Below are positions 48,034-59,219 of a stretch of 64,000 bases of DNA, in pieces. Numbering within the stretch: position 1 is the stretch's first letter; every line of letters starts with the position of its first letter. Source of the stretch: Protopterus annectens (Eukaryota > Chordata > Ceratodontiformes > Protopteridae); assembly GCF_019279795.1 (NCBI RefSeq), contig NC_056744.1, positions 1,512,396,495 through 1,512,460,494 on the forward strand. Reading direction: 5' to 3'. The notes below the pieces were generated by a model. That model ran no database searches, was not told where the DNA came from, and was given only the letters and a program-made list of their open reading frames with translations. Both the position numbers and the translations under genes were made by a program.

Positions 48034-49290
48034 CTGATTGCACCAGACTGGCTACTCCAACACTGGTACCCCCTCTTGCGCAGTATGTCACTGCTGGCAC
48101 CATGGCATCTGTCTCAGACCCCTGCTCTGCTGTCCCAGCAGGAGGACCAGATTCTGCACCCACAGCTTCAAACCCTGAACCTTGCAGCCTGGCTAATTAC
48201 CTGACCTCTCCATTACCATCCCTCAGTAAGCAAGTGATGGATGTCATTCTGGAGGCAAGGAGGCCTAGTACAAGAAAACCCTATCCTGACAAATGGAAGA
48301 GCTTTCGTTCCTGGAGCCAAATGCAGGGGATGGGCACAGCAGTACCCAATTTACCCCATATTCTTCAGTACTTAACTGAGATGCTTCACAAGGGCCTATA
48401 CTTTTCTTCCATCAAAATTCATGCGTCAGCCATTTCAGCACATTACAACACAGAACCACCCCTCTTCTCTCATCCACTGCTGAAGCAATTCCTCGGAGGG
48501 GCCAAAAAATTAAGACCACCCAGGAGAGCCCCTAGTCCAGCCTGAAACCTTAACTTTGTATTGGAAAAGCTCACTCTTCCTCCCTTTGAGCCAGCTGCAA
48601 ATGTGGAGTTGAAATTCCTTTCTTGGAAAACAGCCTTCCTTCTAGCCCTCACTTCAGCAAGAAGGGTGTCTGAATTACAGGCCCTCATGGCAGTGGAGCC
48701 TTTCATCATCTTTCATGCGGACAGTGTGTCCCTCAGGACCAGTCCCTCCTTTATGCCCAAGGTGGTATCCAGTGTGGCCCTTAATCAGTCCATTCATTTG
48801 CTAACCTTCTTTTCTAATCCACAGAACAAAGGGGAACGAATACTGTACTCTAATCCACAGAACAAAGGGGAATGAATGCTGTACTCCTTGGACAACTTAA
48901 ATTTTACTTGGACAGGACTAAGCCTCTCAGGAAATCTGAACAGCTGCTAGTGGCATTTGCTGCAGGAGCAGAGGGAGGCCATTTCAAAGCAAACCATTTC
49001 TAAGTGGATAGGCCATTGCATTAATTTCTGCTATAAGCACCATGGAAAACCTATCCCACAGGGGATAAGACCACATTCAACCAGGGCTGCATCTACTTCT
49101 ACAGCCTTTCTTAGAGGTGTCCCTACCAGGGACATATCCTAGAAGCTGCTACCTGGAGTTCTGTACATACCTTCACCAAGCATTACTACTTGCCAATTTT
49201 TTCTAAATCCAGAGCTGACTTTGCCACTACAGTCTTGCAGAGCCTTTTTAGCTGGTCCAAACGCTGTCTAATTGCCTCCTCTCATCCTTA
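48034..49290 (+). pseudogene. DIRS-1 tyrosine recombinase
   Basis: The recombinase inserts the DIRS DNA circle. N-terminal core-binding part: SKQVMDVILEARRPSTRKPY, LPHILQYLTEMLHKGL and SSIKIHASAISAHYN (about 48217-48455). Catalytic part: the first Arg in ALTSARRVSELQAL (about 48650), then GIRPHSTRAASTSTAFLRG with the H-x-x-R motif (about 49062-49118), and in the next frame WSSVHTFTKHYYLP with the candidate nucleophile Tyr. A 28-base duplication (CAGAACAAAGGGGAA units near 48822 and 48858), stops after 48545 and at 49142, and frame changes make it inactive. All four catalytic residue types are visible. Confidence 0.85.
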
Positions 49291-49303
49291 GCTTTGGGAA
49301 TCT

Positions 49304-49400
49304 ACCCAAATGTGATGACTGCAACAGTGAAACACGAAGAACATAGTACAGTTGTGTACACTTACCATAAATGTAGATGTTAGAGTCTGTTCACTGTTGC
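49304..49400 (+). repeat. DIRS-1 internal complementary region
   Basis: ACCCAAATGTGATGACTGCA onward to AACAT is the reverse complement of the left end (36128-36168). The following AGTACAGTTGTGTACACTTACC to CTGTTGCAGTC is the reverse complement of the right end. This arrangement is the hallmark of DIRS elements and is thought to serve the joining of ends in a circular intermediate. Confidence 0.85.
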
Positions 49401-49579
49401 AGTCGTGGTTACCCTCCCTCCAGCCCCCCCTGACTTCTATTGACTATACCTCTATTCTTGTTTACTATGCTTAAAGCTTTTTGGTGTATTTGCTTTTTTG
49501 TTGGAGGTGTAACCTTGTATATAATTGCGTCCCATTATGGGGGCACCTGACATCTGGGGCAAGAAAAACTGATGTAATT

Positions 49580-49773
49580 GCGTCGGCTGTATGCTTTATA
49601 CCCCTGACTACCTGACGTCATGGAAGATGAGACCGCAACCAACGCAGGACCCAAGACTTTGATAATCAGGCCGACTGAGGGCTACCTGCAAGCAGATAAC
49701 CCAAATGTGAGGACTACAACAGTGAATACACTCGAACATCTACAGTTATGGTAAGTGTACGCAACTGTACTTT
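49580..49773 (+). repeat. DIRS-1 right inverted terminal repeat
   Basis: GCGTCGGCTGTATGCTTTATAC to CTGCAAGCAGATAACCCAAATG is the inverse of the left repeat. It is followed by the end CGAACATCTACAGTTATGGT to ACTGTAC. Confidence 0.8.
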
Positions 49774-52740
49774 CTTCAGTAAGAAGAAAGATCTTTCAGC
49801 ATTTGGGAAAATCTTGTTATGATCTGTTTGCCCAATGCCAGTTGCAGGAACAATCATGCCATCATTTGTTTGCAGGGAACATCCTGAGAGTTGTTTTTGC
49901 TCACACGTGGCTAACTAGACCCCTGTATGCATTTCCTCATTTCACTGAGGATGTTTTCCATACAAAAGCAAAACTTCACAAAACCATAGTCATCGTCACA
50001 TCTTGATACTGTCCTTGACCAATCCGGATTCCTCACCTTCTGTTATGCATATTTGAGCATTTCTTCTTGAAAGCCACAAGAAACTGCTTTCCCATCCATA
50101 GGGCATGTCTCACCCAATTCCTCTGACTTGTGACGAGACTAATTTATTTCAATCAGTACTGATTCTTTTTTGTGCAGATTGATACTCTTCTCTTCCCAAA
50201 AACCCAGGCTAAAGAAAACTTAGGGTGACAGATGTACATGTTTCTCCATGTGGGCTTCCTCCAGGGCCTGTTAAGTCATAACATGAGTTCACGTACCTTA
50301 ATAGAAAAGAAGACCAACAGTAATAACGGTTTCCATTATTATCGTCAAACAAGATTTATATTTTTTAACAGTTTTTCATTCACTCTAACATAACATAAAT
50401 TGCTCAGTTCCTCCCTTTACTCACTCATCCTAAGCATTATCCTGCATGCACCTACAAATTCCATTTATAGCGATGAAATTTGCTTCTTCCATTTTCTAAA
50501 TATCCCACTTTCAGTTTTCTTGATCTTGTTTACAATGTCCAAAACATCCATTCTAGTTTGTTTAGATTTCCATTTCCATTTTCTGGTAGTTGCTTTCTGG
50601 CCACTAGTAGCATTAAACTTACTAAATCATTGCTATGTCTAGGCAATCCAGATCCCATATCCCATCTAAAAAGAATCAACTTGTTGCTACCATTTGTTCT
50701 CACAGGGTTCCTGTTGGTGACCGAAGACGCATTCCATCGAATGCGACTTGGTTGAACTTAAAACAATGAAAAGGCAAAATAGCAAAGCGGCTTTTAAGCA
50801 AATTCTTTCCCAAGGAAAGAATTTGCTTGGGCCCTCCCATTACTTTGCCGTTTTCTGCACTGTAGTGTGATCTTGTAGTTGGAATATTTAAGTAGGGGGG
50901 GTTTGGGGGGGGGGGCAAAGCCCACCACTTTATGTATTCTTTCAATTTTTTCTTCCTTTCTTTTTTTTTGGAGCAGCGATTTTTTTCCTTGGGGAAAAAT
51001 CGCTGTTCTGAGCTACGATTGTAAGCTTGTAAGCTCACATGGGGTCCGACTATTCATCGTTCGCTTTTTTAAGCATTTGATGATATAATATAGACCCATT
51101 CTCATAATATTTCTTGGGAATTTTTAAAATATGCCAACTCTTTATATTCCCAGAAAAAATATTTCCAATTTTCTTTCTCTTCATTAGCTCCTGTAATGTT
51201 GTCATTTACATTCTACACTACTTAATGTTATTCAGTACTCTTTGCTTATTGTTTCTACCTGTAAGACAGTTTACATTCCACTTCAGTATCAAAAATATAG
51301 CCATTCCTATTATATTCGACAGTTCTTTTTAATATGTGTTGCCCTCTTGGAACTTGTGTGCACAGACTAATGATTGGCTAATCTTGTATATAGTTGTTTC
51401 TCATCTCTATTTGAACCCGTGTCACATTTTTCACTTCAGTGAAAACACTGTAGAAACAAAAAATCTGCATATTAAAAAATATCCCATTTCAATTCATAAG
51501 TGCACAAATCTATATACATGTTCCAGAAAAGAAGTAGGAAGCAGTTGCCCCAAATTGATGGCTGTATCCTCAGGTGTCACCTGTACTAAAGTTAAAGTTA
51601 ACCATGCCAGTGTAAAGGTTAATGCTTGTGTCCCCACTTGCGCAGATTGCTTTCTGTTCTTGTGGTATCTCTCTCTCCCTTCCAAATGTAAAAACAAAAT
51701 TGCTTGCATAATTTCTGTAAACATCAACTTTTCACCTTAAAATGTACATTTGCTGTTCTTAAACTAAATTATTCATTATTATATTTCATACCTTAAAATA
51801 AGGCTATTGGGAAGACTTATACTTGTATAACTATCTATTTTCCATTGTTTCTGACTTCATTTCTGCAAATAACCTTTTTAAATGTTGATTACATCATACC
51901 TCCCAGATTTTACTCAGAACACACTGTTTAGACTTTCCATAATTAATTATCTGTACCTGCCGACTGCTTTTTTCAGGAAGAAGTGGGTGACACTGACCCA
52001 GGCCTGATGGAAATGTTGCATATTTGCAAAACTAACTGCATGAGGGTTACCCAATCCAAAGATCTAAACTGATCTCTGACGTGAGTAAATCATGCTGGAG
52101 AGAGAGAGATATGCGTCCCAACAATTGCTCTCCTCTGGAATTGGCTTCCTATTCTCTTTCATGACCATCTTCAAGTGCAGTCTGGACCAATGAACGGAAA
52201 ATAGCACATTCACTCCTGGGGTGGTGCCCATGCCCCTTAGGAACAGAGGCAGTCTATAAAATTTGTCAAAACCCAGCTTGTTGGCCCTTGTTGTCTTGCC
52301 CTAGGTATAGAAAATTAGGTAAAATCTGGGTAAAACTGGCTAGGCATGTTAGGGCTTTTGAGCTGTTAGCCTAATAATCTGCTATGAATCTATTAACCTA
52401 ATGGAAAATCCCCAAGTAGTTGATTTGTAGATGCAAGAACCAACTACCATTTTTCATGTTTTTCAAAATGTTCTCTTTTTCAAGTGTTTTTTGCTTGGAA
52501 ATCTGTATAGCCTAAAGTAACAATATTAACCTAGGCATTCACCTGTGTAAAAGCAGGGGGAATTATCTTTCAGTTCTGTACAAAATATGGTTAGTAAACA
52601 TTTACATTCCTCTAACAGCCAAAGACCACAGCATAAGACTAGCATGCTTCTTTCCATCCTTTCGTATTTCATTACGGTAGAAAGTTTGGATACATTCTAA
52701 CTTAGAAGAAGTGCTTTCTTATTTTAATATCACTGGCATG
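49774..52740. other. Unannotated sequence between the two DIRS copies
   Basis: No gene is recognised. It holds a hairpin-rich repeat (50700-51075) and otherwise AT-rich sequence with short chance frames. Confidence 0.5.
50700..51075. repeat. Hairpin-rich repeat, possible foldback or MITE element
   Basis: Three perfect inverted repeats: CGCATTC/GAATGCG near 50728-50745, AAGCAAATTCTTTC/GAAAGAATTTGCTT near 50797-50829, and CAGCGATTTTT with GGAAAAATCGCTG near 50974-51006. A G-rich run lies at 50894-50915. The true ends and any target duplication are not clear. Confidence 0.5.
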
Positions 52741-52748
52741 TACAGCAG

Positions 52749-52960
52749 ATGTTCATCGTGTTACACTGCTGCAGTCATTACACTTAGGTTATCCTGCCAT
52801 CAGGCGGTTCCCCAGTCGGCCTGTGTTCCAAAGTCTTGGTCCGGCATCGGTTGCTGTTGCCTCTTCCCTGACATCAGTGCGCCAGGGGATTATAAGATGC
52901 AGTCGACGCCAATTTCTTCAGTCTTTCTTGCTGCGCGGTGCCCGAAGCAGAAGCAGTTCG
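52749..52960 (+). repeat. DIRS-2 left inverted terminal repeat
   Basis: CCTGCCATCAGGCGGTTCCC to CAGTCGACGCC is the inverse of 57935-58050. TTATAAGATGC (about 52890) may be a TATA box. Confidence 0.8.
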
Positions 52961-53067
52961 CCAGTGCCGGTCGGCCGACTCCTGAGATTTTCATTCCGAA
53001 TCCAGAACTGAAGTCTTCTAAAAAAGCTAAGTACCCCGTTGGGGAAACTTTGTCTTGCCCCAGACCG

Positions 53068-54760
53068 ATGTCAGTAAAAGTTAATAACTGTATTTCTTGT
53101 GGGAAGCAAATACCTCATAAGGATTTCCACTCTTATTGTATTCCATGCCTAGTACCAGACCACAACGTCACTGGTTGTCAGTTTTGTGCTAGGTTTAACA
53201 AGCGCACTATTAAACGTCGGTTTGATTTTGCCCGACATTATTTTGGCAGAAAATTTAATTACACCATGCCATCGGAACTTCCGACGACCGGAATTCATAA
53301 AAAGTGCAAGGACAAGGACAGGCATCTGAGGCCCAAGACTGACGATGAGGCCTCTTGTAGGTCGGCTCTCCGGTTTTCAGCGAGGCACCTCGCAGCCCCT
53401 GACCGCTTCCATAGAACCACAGACCTCCGACTCCCACGTGGAGCTGGCTGGGCCTTCAGGTGCTCTTGGTATTCAGATTACTTAACTTAATCCTACAGAG
53501 TAGCTGAGCAATCCACAGCTTCAGAGGGTGTTTTCAGACCTACCCAGTTAACCATTAAACCCTCTGTCAAGTCTAAGCCCCCCCTTAAAAGCAAAGAAAC
53601 AGACACAGCAATCTCCAGGGCAGGCTTCCATGCCTAAGAAACAAATGCTATACCCTGATCAGAGGGTCCCATCCCCCTCCAGATAAAAGGCCCAGACAAG
53701 ATGCAGACTATGAATCTTCAGACCAGGTGTCCATTTCCTCTGACTCATCCTCAGACCTAGGATATTCCTTACCCCCTTATGAGGATTCTGATGCTGAGGA
53801 ATCAATTCCACTACTACTCCTTTGGGGAGACCTTGCATACCATGAGGGAGCATTTCCACTGGGAAGGCCAGGATTACTCAGAATCCAAGAAAAGGCTCAG
53901 AGACTTCCTTTTATTGCCTCAACACAGACCCCTTGCTATTCCGCCAGTGTTAGATATTGTGGATGATGTGTATACTGAATCCAGCTTAAACCCTGACTCC
54001 TTACCACTAGCCCCAGTTAAGCCAGATAGATATTACAGAGTCCCTGACTCTCACAAATTTCTGTACAAAAGCCCTGTTGCTGACTCTGAAACTATTTCTC
54101 AAGGACCCAAAGGGATTAAGGCCTCATCAGCTAAAAACCCAGTCCCCTCTGACAGAGATTCCAGAGCATTAGACAGATGGGGAAAGAAAGTTTATACATC
54201 TGCAACTTTAGCCATGGGAGCTTTGAATTGCCAGTTTCACATGCTAAAATATCAGCAATTTTTAATGTCTCAGTTGAAACAAAAGATGCTTCCAGATTCA
54301 GATCCTCCTAATTTGAAAGAAATGCAGGATTTATTGCATGCAGCTGAACAAGTGGGAAAACATACTTTGCAATGTGGTTTTGATTCCTTAGAGGCCTCCT
54401 GTAGAGCAGCAGTTACAGGCTCTGTCATTAGAAGGCATGCTTGGTTAAAAGAACATATGCTACCAGATCATGTTAAGGCCAAATTACTGGATGCACCTTT
54501 GCAGCGTGATGTGTTGTTTGGAGGTAAGGCAGAGGAGGTATTTAAAAAGATGGAAGATAAGGCAAAATCTATGCAAATGGTCAAAGATTTCTTACAGGTT
54601 CATCCTCCTTGTTTCAGCAGAAATTGGTCAACAAAAAATTGGTCCTTTCCAGTCCTAGACCTCAAAGGGGCAGATAGAGACAACCAAGAGGTAGAGGTCA
54701 GACACAAGGCCCTTACAAACCTCGACAATGGGGTGCACCAGGACAGAAAGAAGGAGAAGA
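53068..54760 (+). pseudogene. DIRS-2 gag-like protein, broken
   Basis: The ATG at 53068 opens MSVKVNNCISCGKQIPHKDF, CIPCLVPDHNVTGCQFCARF, with three Cys pairs (CISC, CIPC, CQFC) suggesting a zinc-binding fold. The frame ends near 53490. A second open frame (53779-55005) covers PLAPVKPDRYYRVPDSHKF, SDRDSRALDRWGKKVYTSAT, ALNCQFHMLKYQ, HAAEQVGKHTLQCGFDSLEA, SCRAAVTGSVIRRHAWLKEH and FKKMEDKAKSMQ. This helix-rich part is the most conserved between DIRS-1 and DIRS-2. In life the two frames were probably one protein of about 550 residues. Confidence 0.75.
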
Positions 54761-54779
54761 CAGACTTCATCCTTATAAA

Positions 54780-55470
54780 AAAATCTCAATGCCTCCCACT
54801 ACAGCTGCCAAACTGCTCATTTGGCAGCCCCCTTAGGAGGAAAACTGGCTCTCTTCTATCACAATTGGCATTGCATCACCAAAGACAAATGGGTTCTCAA
54901 CATCATTTCTCAAGGTTACAGGTTCCACTTGCACACTCTTCAAAGATTAAAATGAATGCCAAATCTGCCACCAAATCAATGGGCATGAGGCCCAAAAACA
55001 AATGACAGCACTCATGGACATGAGAGCTATTCAAAAGGTACCCCCACAAGAGCAAGGACAAGGATTTTACTCTTTCTAGTTCCCAGAAAGGACAAAGCAT
55101 GGAGACCAATTCTGGACCTTTCTTCTCTGAACACTTACCTGGATAAATTCAAAATGTTGACACTACAGCAGCTTCTTCCCATGCTGGGTAAGAAAGCTTG
55201 GCTCGTGACTTTGGACCTCAAAGAGGCATACCTGCATGTCCTTATCAGACAAAACTGGAGAAGATACCTCACATTTCTAGCAGGTTCAATGCACTATCAA
55301 TTCTCTGCACTGCCCTTTGGCTTATCTACTGCGCCCAGGGTCTTCACAAAGTGCCTGGCACCAGTAATTACATTTTGCAGGCAAAAAGGAATTCAAATTT
55401 ACCCATACCGGACGACTGCCTGATTCAAGCAGAGAGCAAGGACATTCTTCTAAAGCATCTAGTTTAAGAA
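54780..55470 (+). pseudogene. DIRS-2 reverse transcriptase, broken
   Basis: Pieces in several frames read WHCITKDKWVLNIISQGYRF (about 54865), RAIQKVPPQEQGQGFYS, WRPILDLSSLNTYLDKFKML, WLVTLDLKEAYLHVLIRQNW (motif A Asp kept, about 55200) and QFSALPFGLSTAPRVFTKCL (about 55298). Motif C reads YPYRTT in frame: a one-base loss turns what is YLDDCL in DIRS-1 into a frameshift (about 55404). Inactive. Confidence 0.8.
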
Positions 55471-56230
55471 GTTGCCTGGGGTACACAGTAAACAAAAGAA
55501 ATCAAAACTAGTGCCCTCACAGATAATATTCCTGGGTGCCAGCTTAAACAACGGCACAGATGGCTTATCTCACGCCAGACAAGCAAGGACAACTGACTCA
55601 GTTTTTTCATTTAATGGCAACAAAGGCCCAACTCCCTGCAAGAAAAATTCTGCAGGCCTTGGGCTACATGGCATCTTGCATACTACTAATTCCATATGCC
55701 AGACTGCATATGAGGAAACTACAATGGTACCTAAAGAGTGTATGGTCTTAACACTGTCAACGTTTGGAAACAGTTATACCATTAATTCCTTGCCTTCAAC
55801 AGGAGTTTCGATGGTGGGCTCAAGCTTGTCACCTCAACAAGGGACAGCCTTTTACTCAACCCACAGCCAGGCAGACACTGACAACAAGGGAGCACACATG
55901 GCAGGAAAATGTATTCAGGGCAAGTGGCCCGCAGAACAAAGACATCTCCACATCAATCAAAAGGAGATGCTAGCTGTACAAATTGCAATTGTATCTTTCA
56001 AGGACCTGCTGCATCCAGGACAACTACTACTAAAGACAGACAACACCACAGTTATGTAGTACATAAACAAGCAAGGGGGCACACACTCCTACCCCCTCTG
56101 CAGACAAGCCATGACCTTGTGGAACACAGCTTTAAACTACCAAGTTCATCTGCAGGCACAATTCCTGCCAGGAGAGAAAACACACTGGCAGACGACCTAA
56201 GCAGAAACATCATGGATTCCCACAAATGGC
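55470..56230 (+). pseudogene. DIRS-2 RNase H domain, broken
   Basis: LPARKILQALGYMASCILLI (about 55632) belongs to the thumb. HLHINQKEMLAVQIAIVSF (about 55945) and LLLKTDNTTVM (about 56027) are RNase H motifs; TAG replaces the codon after TDNTTVM. NTLADDLSRNIMDSHK ends the domain (about 56185). Confidence 0.75.
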
Positions 56231-56234
56231 AATT

Positions 56235-57640
56235 GAGTCCACAAATATTCAGAATGATAACACAAAAATGGGGGAAACCAGACATAGATCTGTTTGCAAC
56301 CCCAATGAACTGCCAATTACAGAAATTCTGCACAAGGAGCTACCATCCACATGCATGGAAAGTGGATGCTGTCTCATTCAGCTAGAAAAAACTACAAGTA
56401 TACGCTTTCCCTCCTTTACCTCTCCTTCCAAAGGTACTCATAAAAGCCAGGCAGGAAGAGCCAAAGATGATCCTGATTGACTGGCCCAGCACTGGTACCA
56501 ATCTTAAAGAACTTGGCACAAGAACCACCCTGGATTTTGCCTCAAATCCCACAGCTGCTGACTCAACACAACAATCAGATACTTTACAGCAAGCTAAAGA
56601 CCTTAGATCTAGCTGCATGGAAAATTCATTAGCCAAGCAAGCATTGCCGCTCTCCAAATCTGTTATGGATGTCATTCTGGAGGCCAAAAGGCCTAGCACC
56701 AGGAAAGCCTACTTGGATAAATGGAAGAGATTCTGTGCCTGGAACCAAACACACAGGCTTGACCCTCTTGTCCCAAATATTCCTCAGATACTTCAATACT
56801 TAACTGAGATGCTGGACAAGGGCCTCTCCTTCTCATCCATCAAGATTCATGCCTCAGCCATTTCTGCTCATTACAACATGGATCCACCAATTTTTCTAAT
56901 CCTTTGCTCAAACAGTACCTCAGAGGGGCTAAAACATGAGACCGCTCCATAGAACACCTACACCAACTTGGGACCTCAACTTTGTTTTGGAAAAATTAAC
57001 TTTACCTCCTTTGAGCCAGCTAACACAGCAGAATTAAAATACATCTCTTGGAAGACTGCTCTGCTACTGGCAATAACATCAGCAAGAAGAGTTTCAGAAT
57101 TACAGACACTAATGGCAGTGGAACCTTTCCTTAAGAACTAACCCTACGTTTATGCCAAAGGGTGGTATCAAGTGTGGCTCTAAACCAAACTATTCACTTG
57201 CCAACCTTTTATCCAAAACCACAGAACAAAGGGGAGAGACTACTGCATTCTTTGAACATTCACAGGCAGTTATGCTTCTACTTGGACAAAACCAAAGCTT
57301 TCAGAAATCTGAGAAATTATTGGTAGCATATGCTGGAGGAGCACAGGAAAAGCCATTCCATAGCAGACTATTTCAAAATGGATAGCTCACTGTATAATGC
57401 TTTTGCTATATCCACCATGGGAAACCTGTACCTAGCAGCATTAGATCTCACTCCACCAGGGCAACAGCCACTTCAACTGCCTACCTCAGAGGAGTGCCTA
57501 CCAAGGATATTTTAGAAGCAGCAACATGGAGTTCTGTACATACCTTCACCAAACATTACCATTTGCCTTTATATTCCAAATCCAGAGCTGGCTTTGCCAC
57601 TGCTTGCCTTATAGATCCATCCTCCCAACCTCAGCTTTGG
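56235..57640 (+). pseudogene. DIRS-2 tyrosine recombinase, broken
   Basis: Linker: QKWGKPDIDLFATPMNCQLQ. The core-binding part is in the frame 56467-56952: LSKSVMDVILEAKRPSTRKA, IPQILQYLTEMLDKGLSFSS and IHASAISAHYN. Catalytic part: AITSARRVSELQTLMAVEP with the first Arg (about 57070), then the region around 57450-57570 gives HSTRATATSTAYLRGVPTKD and ATWSSVHTFTKHYHLPL, with the H-x-x-R and Tyr motifs. Frameshifts at about 56900 and later. Confidence 0.82.
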
Positions 57641-57647
57641 GATTCCA

Positions 57648-57740
57648 CCCAAGTGTAATGTTGTAACACGATGAGCATAGTACAGTTTTGTACCTACCAT
57701 AAATGTAGATGTTCGAGTGTAAACACTGCTGCAGTCCAGG
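57648..57740 (+). repeat. DIRS-2 internal complementary region
   Basis: CACCCAAGTGTAATG... to CACGATGAGCAT is complementary to the left end (52749). AGTACAGTTTTGTACCTACC to GCTGCAGTC is complementary to the right end. Confidence 0.85.
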
Positions 57741-57889
57741 TTACCCTCCCTCCTTCTCCTCTTACTTTCTGGTACGTACCTAGGTCATCAACCCTTATTT
57801 CCTAAGGGGAGTATTTGCTGGTAATTAAAAATGGTTGTTTGCTTTTCTATTATATATTTTACTAGCAATTTGAAAGGCCTACCTATTTG

Positions 57890-58118
57890 GGGGCACCTGA
57901 CATCTAGGGCAAGAAAAATTGAAGAAAATGGCGTCAGCTGCATCTTGTATCCCCCTGGCGCACTGACGTCAGGGAAGAGGCGACGGCAACCGACGCCGGA
58001 CCAAGACTTTGGAACGCTGGCCTACTGGGGAACCGCCTGATGGCAGGATAACCCAAGTGTAATGACTGCAGCAGTGTTTACACTCGAACATCTACATTTA
58101 TGGTAGGTACAAAACTGT
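57890..58118 (+). repeat. DIRS-2 right inverted terminal repeat
   Basis: GGCGTCAGCTGCATCTTGTA to CGCCTGATGGCAGGATAACC is the inverse of the left repeat, ending TTATGGTAGGTACAAAACTG just before the PLE insertion. Confidence 0.85.
58104..58118. repeat. Target-site duplication of PLE family 3 (left copy)
   Basis: TAGGTACAAAACTGT, repeated at 59198-59212. Confidence 0.9.
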
Positions 58119-58701
58119 GAAAATTGTTGCCGAAACACACACAAAAACACACAAATCACCAGTAAAAATATATCCAAATAACATAATAAATAATTTTAGT
58201 GGATATACAAGAGGTACAATAAATAGACAGAATAGGATGGGTAGTTTTAGGTGCGGCCACTGTAATCAATGTGAATTTATATTGAATACAAATGAGAGAT
58301 ATATATAGTTAGTAGGCATATAACTATAACTAACACAATATATTATACTTGTGATACTAAGGGAGTTATTTATTTGGCACAATGTAAAAAATGCAGTTCA
58401 TTTTGTATTGGAAAAACGGAACGAGCTTTGAGGAGAAGACTATATGAACATAACTATGAAATTCTGAAATGTAAAGATACAAATGCACTTTATAGGCATA
58501 CAAAGGAATGTTCAGAAGCTAAATTTGTTTTTTTTTGTGTTGGAGCAGGTTAAAAAACACTTGAGGGGAGGTCTGTGGGAAGAATGGTTAGCCTACAAAG
58601 AATTATGGTGGCAAATTAAATTAGATGCCACGAGAAAACCCGGACTAAATGATCATATATCCCTAACTCCGGTGTTAAAATTGAGAGCTGCTGATATTTA
58701 G
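58119..58701 (+). pseudogene. PLE GIY-YIG endonuclease, family 3, broken
   Basis: It reads NRMGSFRCGHCNQCEFILN (Cys cluster, about 58230-58290). A stop falls near 58308. In another frame GVIYLAQCKKCSSFCIGKT (the YIG Tyr is Cys here) is followed by ERALRRRLYEHNYEI. The final frame 58483-58701 reads LEQVKKHLRGGLWEEWLAYK, KELWWQIKLD, PGLNDHISL and LKLRAADI. It is the same architecture as family 1 with clear divergence. Confidence 0.82.
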
Positions 58702-59064
58702 TCTATTGAAGTACTAGATAAAGCCACTAGATGGCAGCAGTACTATACAATAGTGCAATAGTGTAATAGGTCGTAATGTTTAGAAATGATACATGTTTTA
58801 ATTATTTATAAATACTTTTTAATTATTTATTAAAGGAATTGGGAGTCTTTTTAATAGCATAATTATAACAAACGTGTTTTATTTATTGACAAGGTTTTAT
58901 ATTAATTATATATTTGAAACACCACACACATAGAATGGTTAAGGAATTTTTACTATTAGGAATAATACAAAAAGTTTTAACTTAATATTCATGAGATTGA
59001 TTGACTTTTGATTTGTCTGATTGAAATGCACTCTTGTTGATAGGCTTATTTTAAATGTTATGTG

Positions 59065-59072
59065 TATTTAAA
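59065..59072 (+). promoter_or_regulatory. TATA-like box of PLE family 3
   Basis: TATTTAAA, 35 bases upstream of the hammerhead core at 59100. Confidence 0.35.
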
Positions 59073-59091
59073 CTGCTAATAGTTTTATTTG

Positions 59092-59145
59092 GATAAAATC
59101 TGATGAAGTCCTGGTTTATGTCAGACGAAAACGCAGGTGTTAAAA
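59092..59145 (+). ncRNA. Hammerhead ribozyme candidate, PLE family 3
   Basis: Core CTGATGA at 59100-59106. Stem II is GTC(C)TG/CAGAC with one bulged base and a loop (59108-59126). GAAA lies at 59127-59130. A short stem III AACGC/GTGTT (59130-59134 with 59137-59141) has a two-base loop, and the expected cleavage follows A at 59142. Stem I is weak and only its first pair (T99-A143) is clear. All conserved core bases are present. PLE hammerheads with a minimal stem III are known from many eukaryotes and often work as dimers. Confidence 0.72.
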
Positions 59146-59197
59146 AGAGCGTTTATTTTGGTGTGTGTTTTTTTGCCGTATTAAATTTCTCCATCTT

Positions 59198-59212
59198 TAG
59201 GTACAAAACTGT
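59198..59212. repeat. Target-site duplication of PLE family 3 (right copy)
   Basis: TAGGTACAAAACTGT. Confidence 0.9.
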
Positions 59213-59219
59213 ACTTTAG
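59203..59219. repeat. Target-site duplication of SINE (left copy)
   Basis: ACAAAACTGTACTTTAG; the right copy is at 59444-59460. Confidence 0.9.

Larger units (their letters stand above)
36128..49773 (+). mobile_element. DIRS-type retrotransposon, copy 1 (interrupted by L1-C)
   Basis: A tyrosine-recombinase retrotransposon. Left inverted terminal repeat from 36128, gag-like region, RT-RNase H, recombinase, internal complementary region (49304-49400) and right inverted terminal repeat to about 49773. The ends follow from the complementary region, which is the reverse complement of the left end joined to that of the right end. L1 copy C is inserted at 39384-48018. Without it, the DIRS is about 5 kb. 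All coding parts carry frameshifts. It is the same superfamily as DIRS-2 (52749-59215) but visibly diverged. Confidence 0.88.
58119..59197 (+). mobile_element. Penelope-like element, family 3, 5'-truncated
   Basis: About 1.1 kb of a PLE 3' end, inserted into the last bases of DIRS-2 with a 15-base target duplication. It contains the GIY-YIG region, about 360 bases of AT-rich 3' UTR, a TATA-like box, a hammerhead-like fold and a short tail. As both ends are exact, the ribozyme region clearly belongs to the 3' terminal part of the PLE. Confidence 0.88.
52749..59215 (+). mobile_element. DIRS-type retrotransposon, copy 2 (with nested PLE)
   Basis: Left end ATGTTCATCGTGTTACACTG at 52749, gag, RT, RNase H, recombinase, internal complementary region (57648-57740), and right inverted repeat (57890-58118). 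The last few bases continue after the nested PLE at 59213-59215. The DIRS alone is about 5.4 kb. Every gene is broken but their order is complete. DIRS-2 is longer in gag than DIRS-1. Confidence 0.88.
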
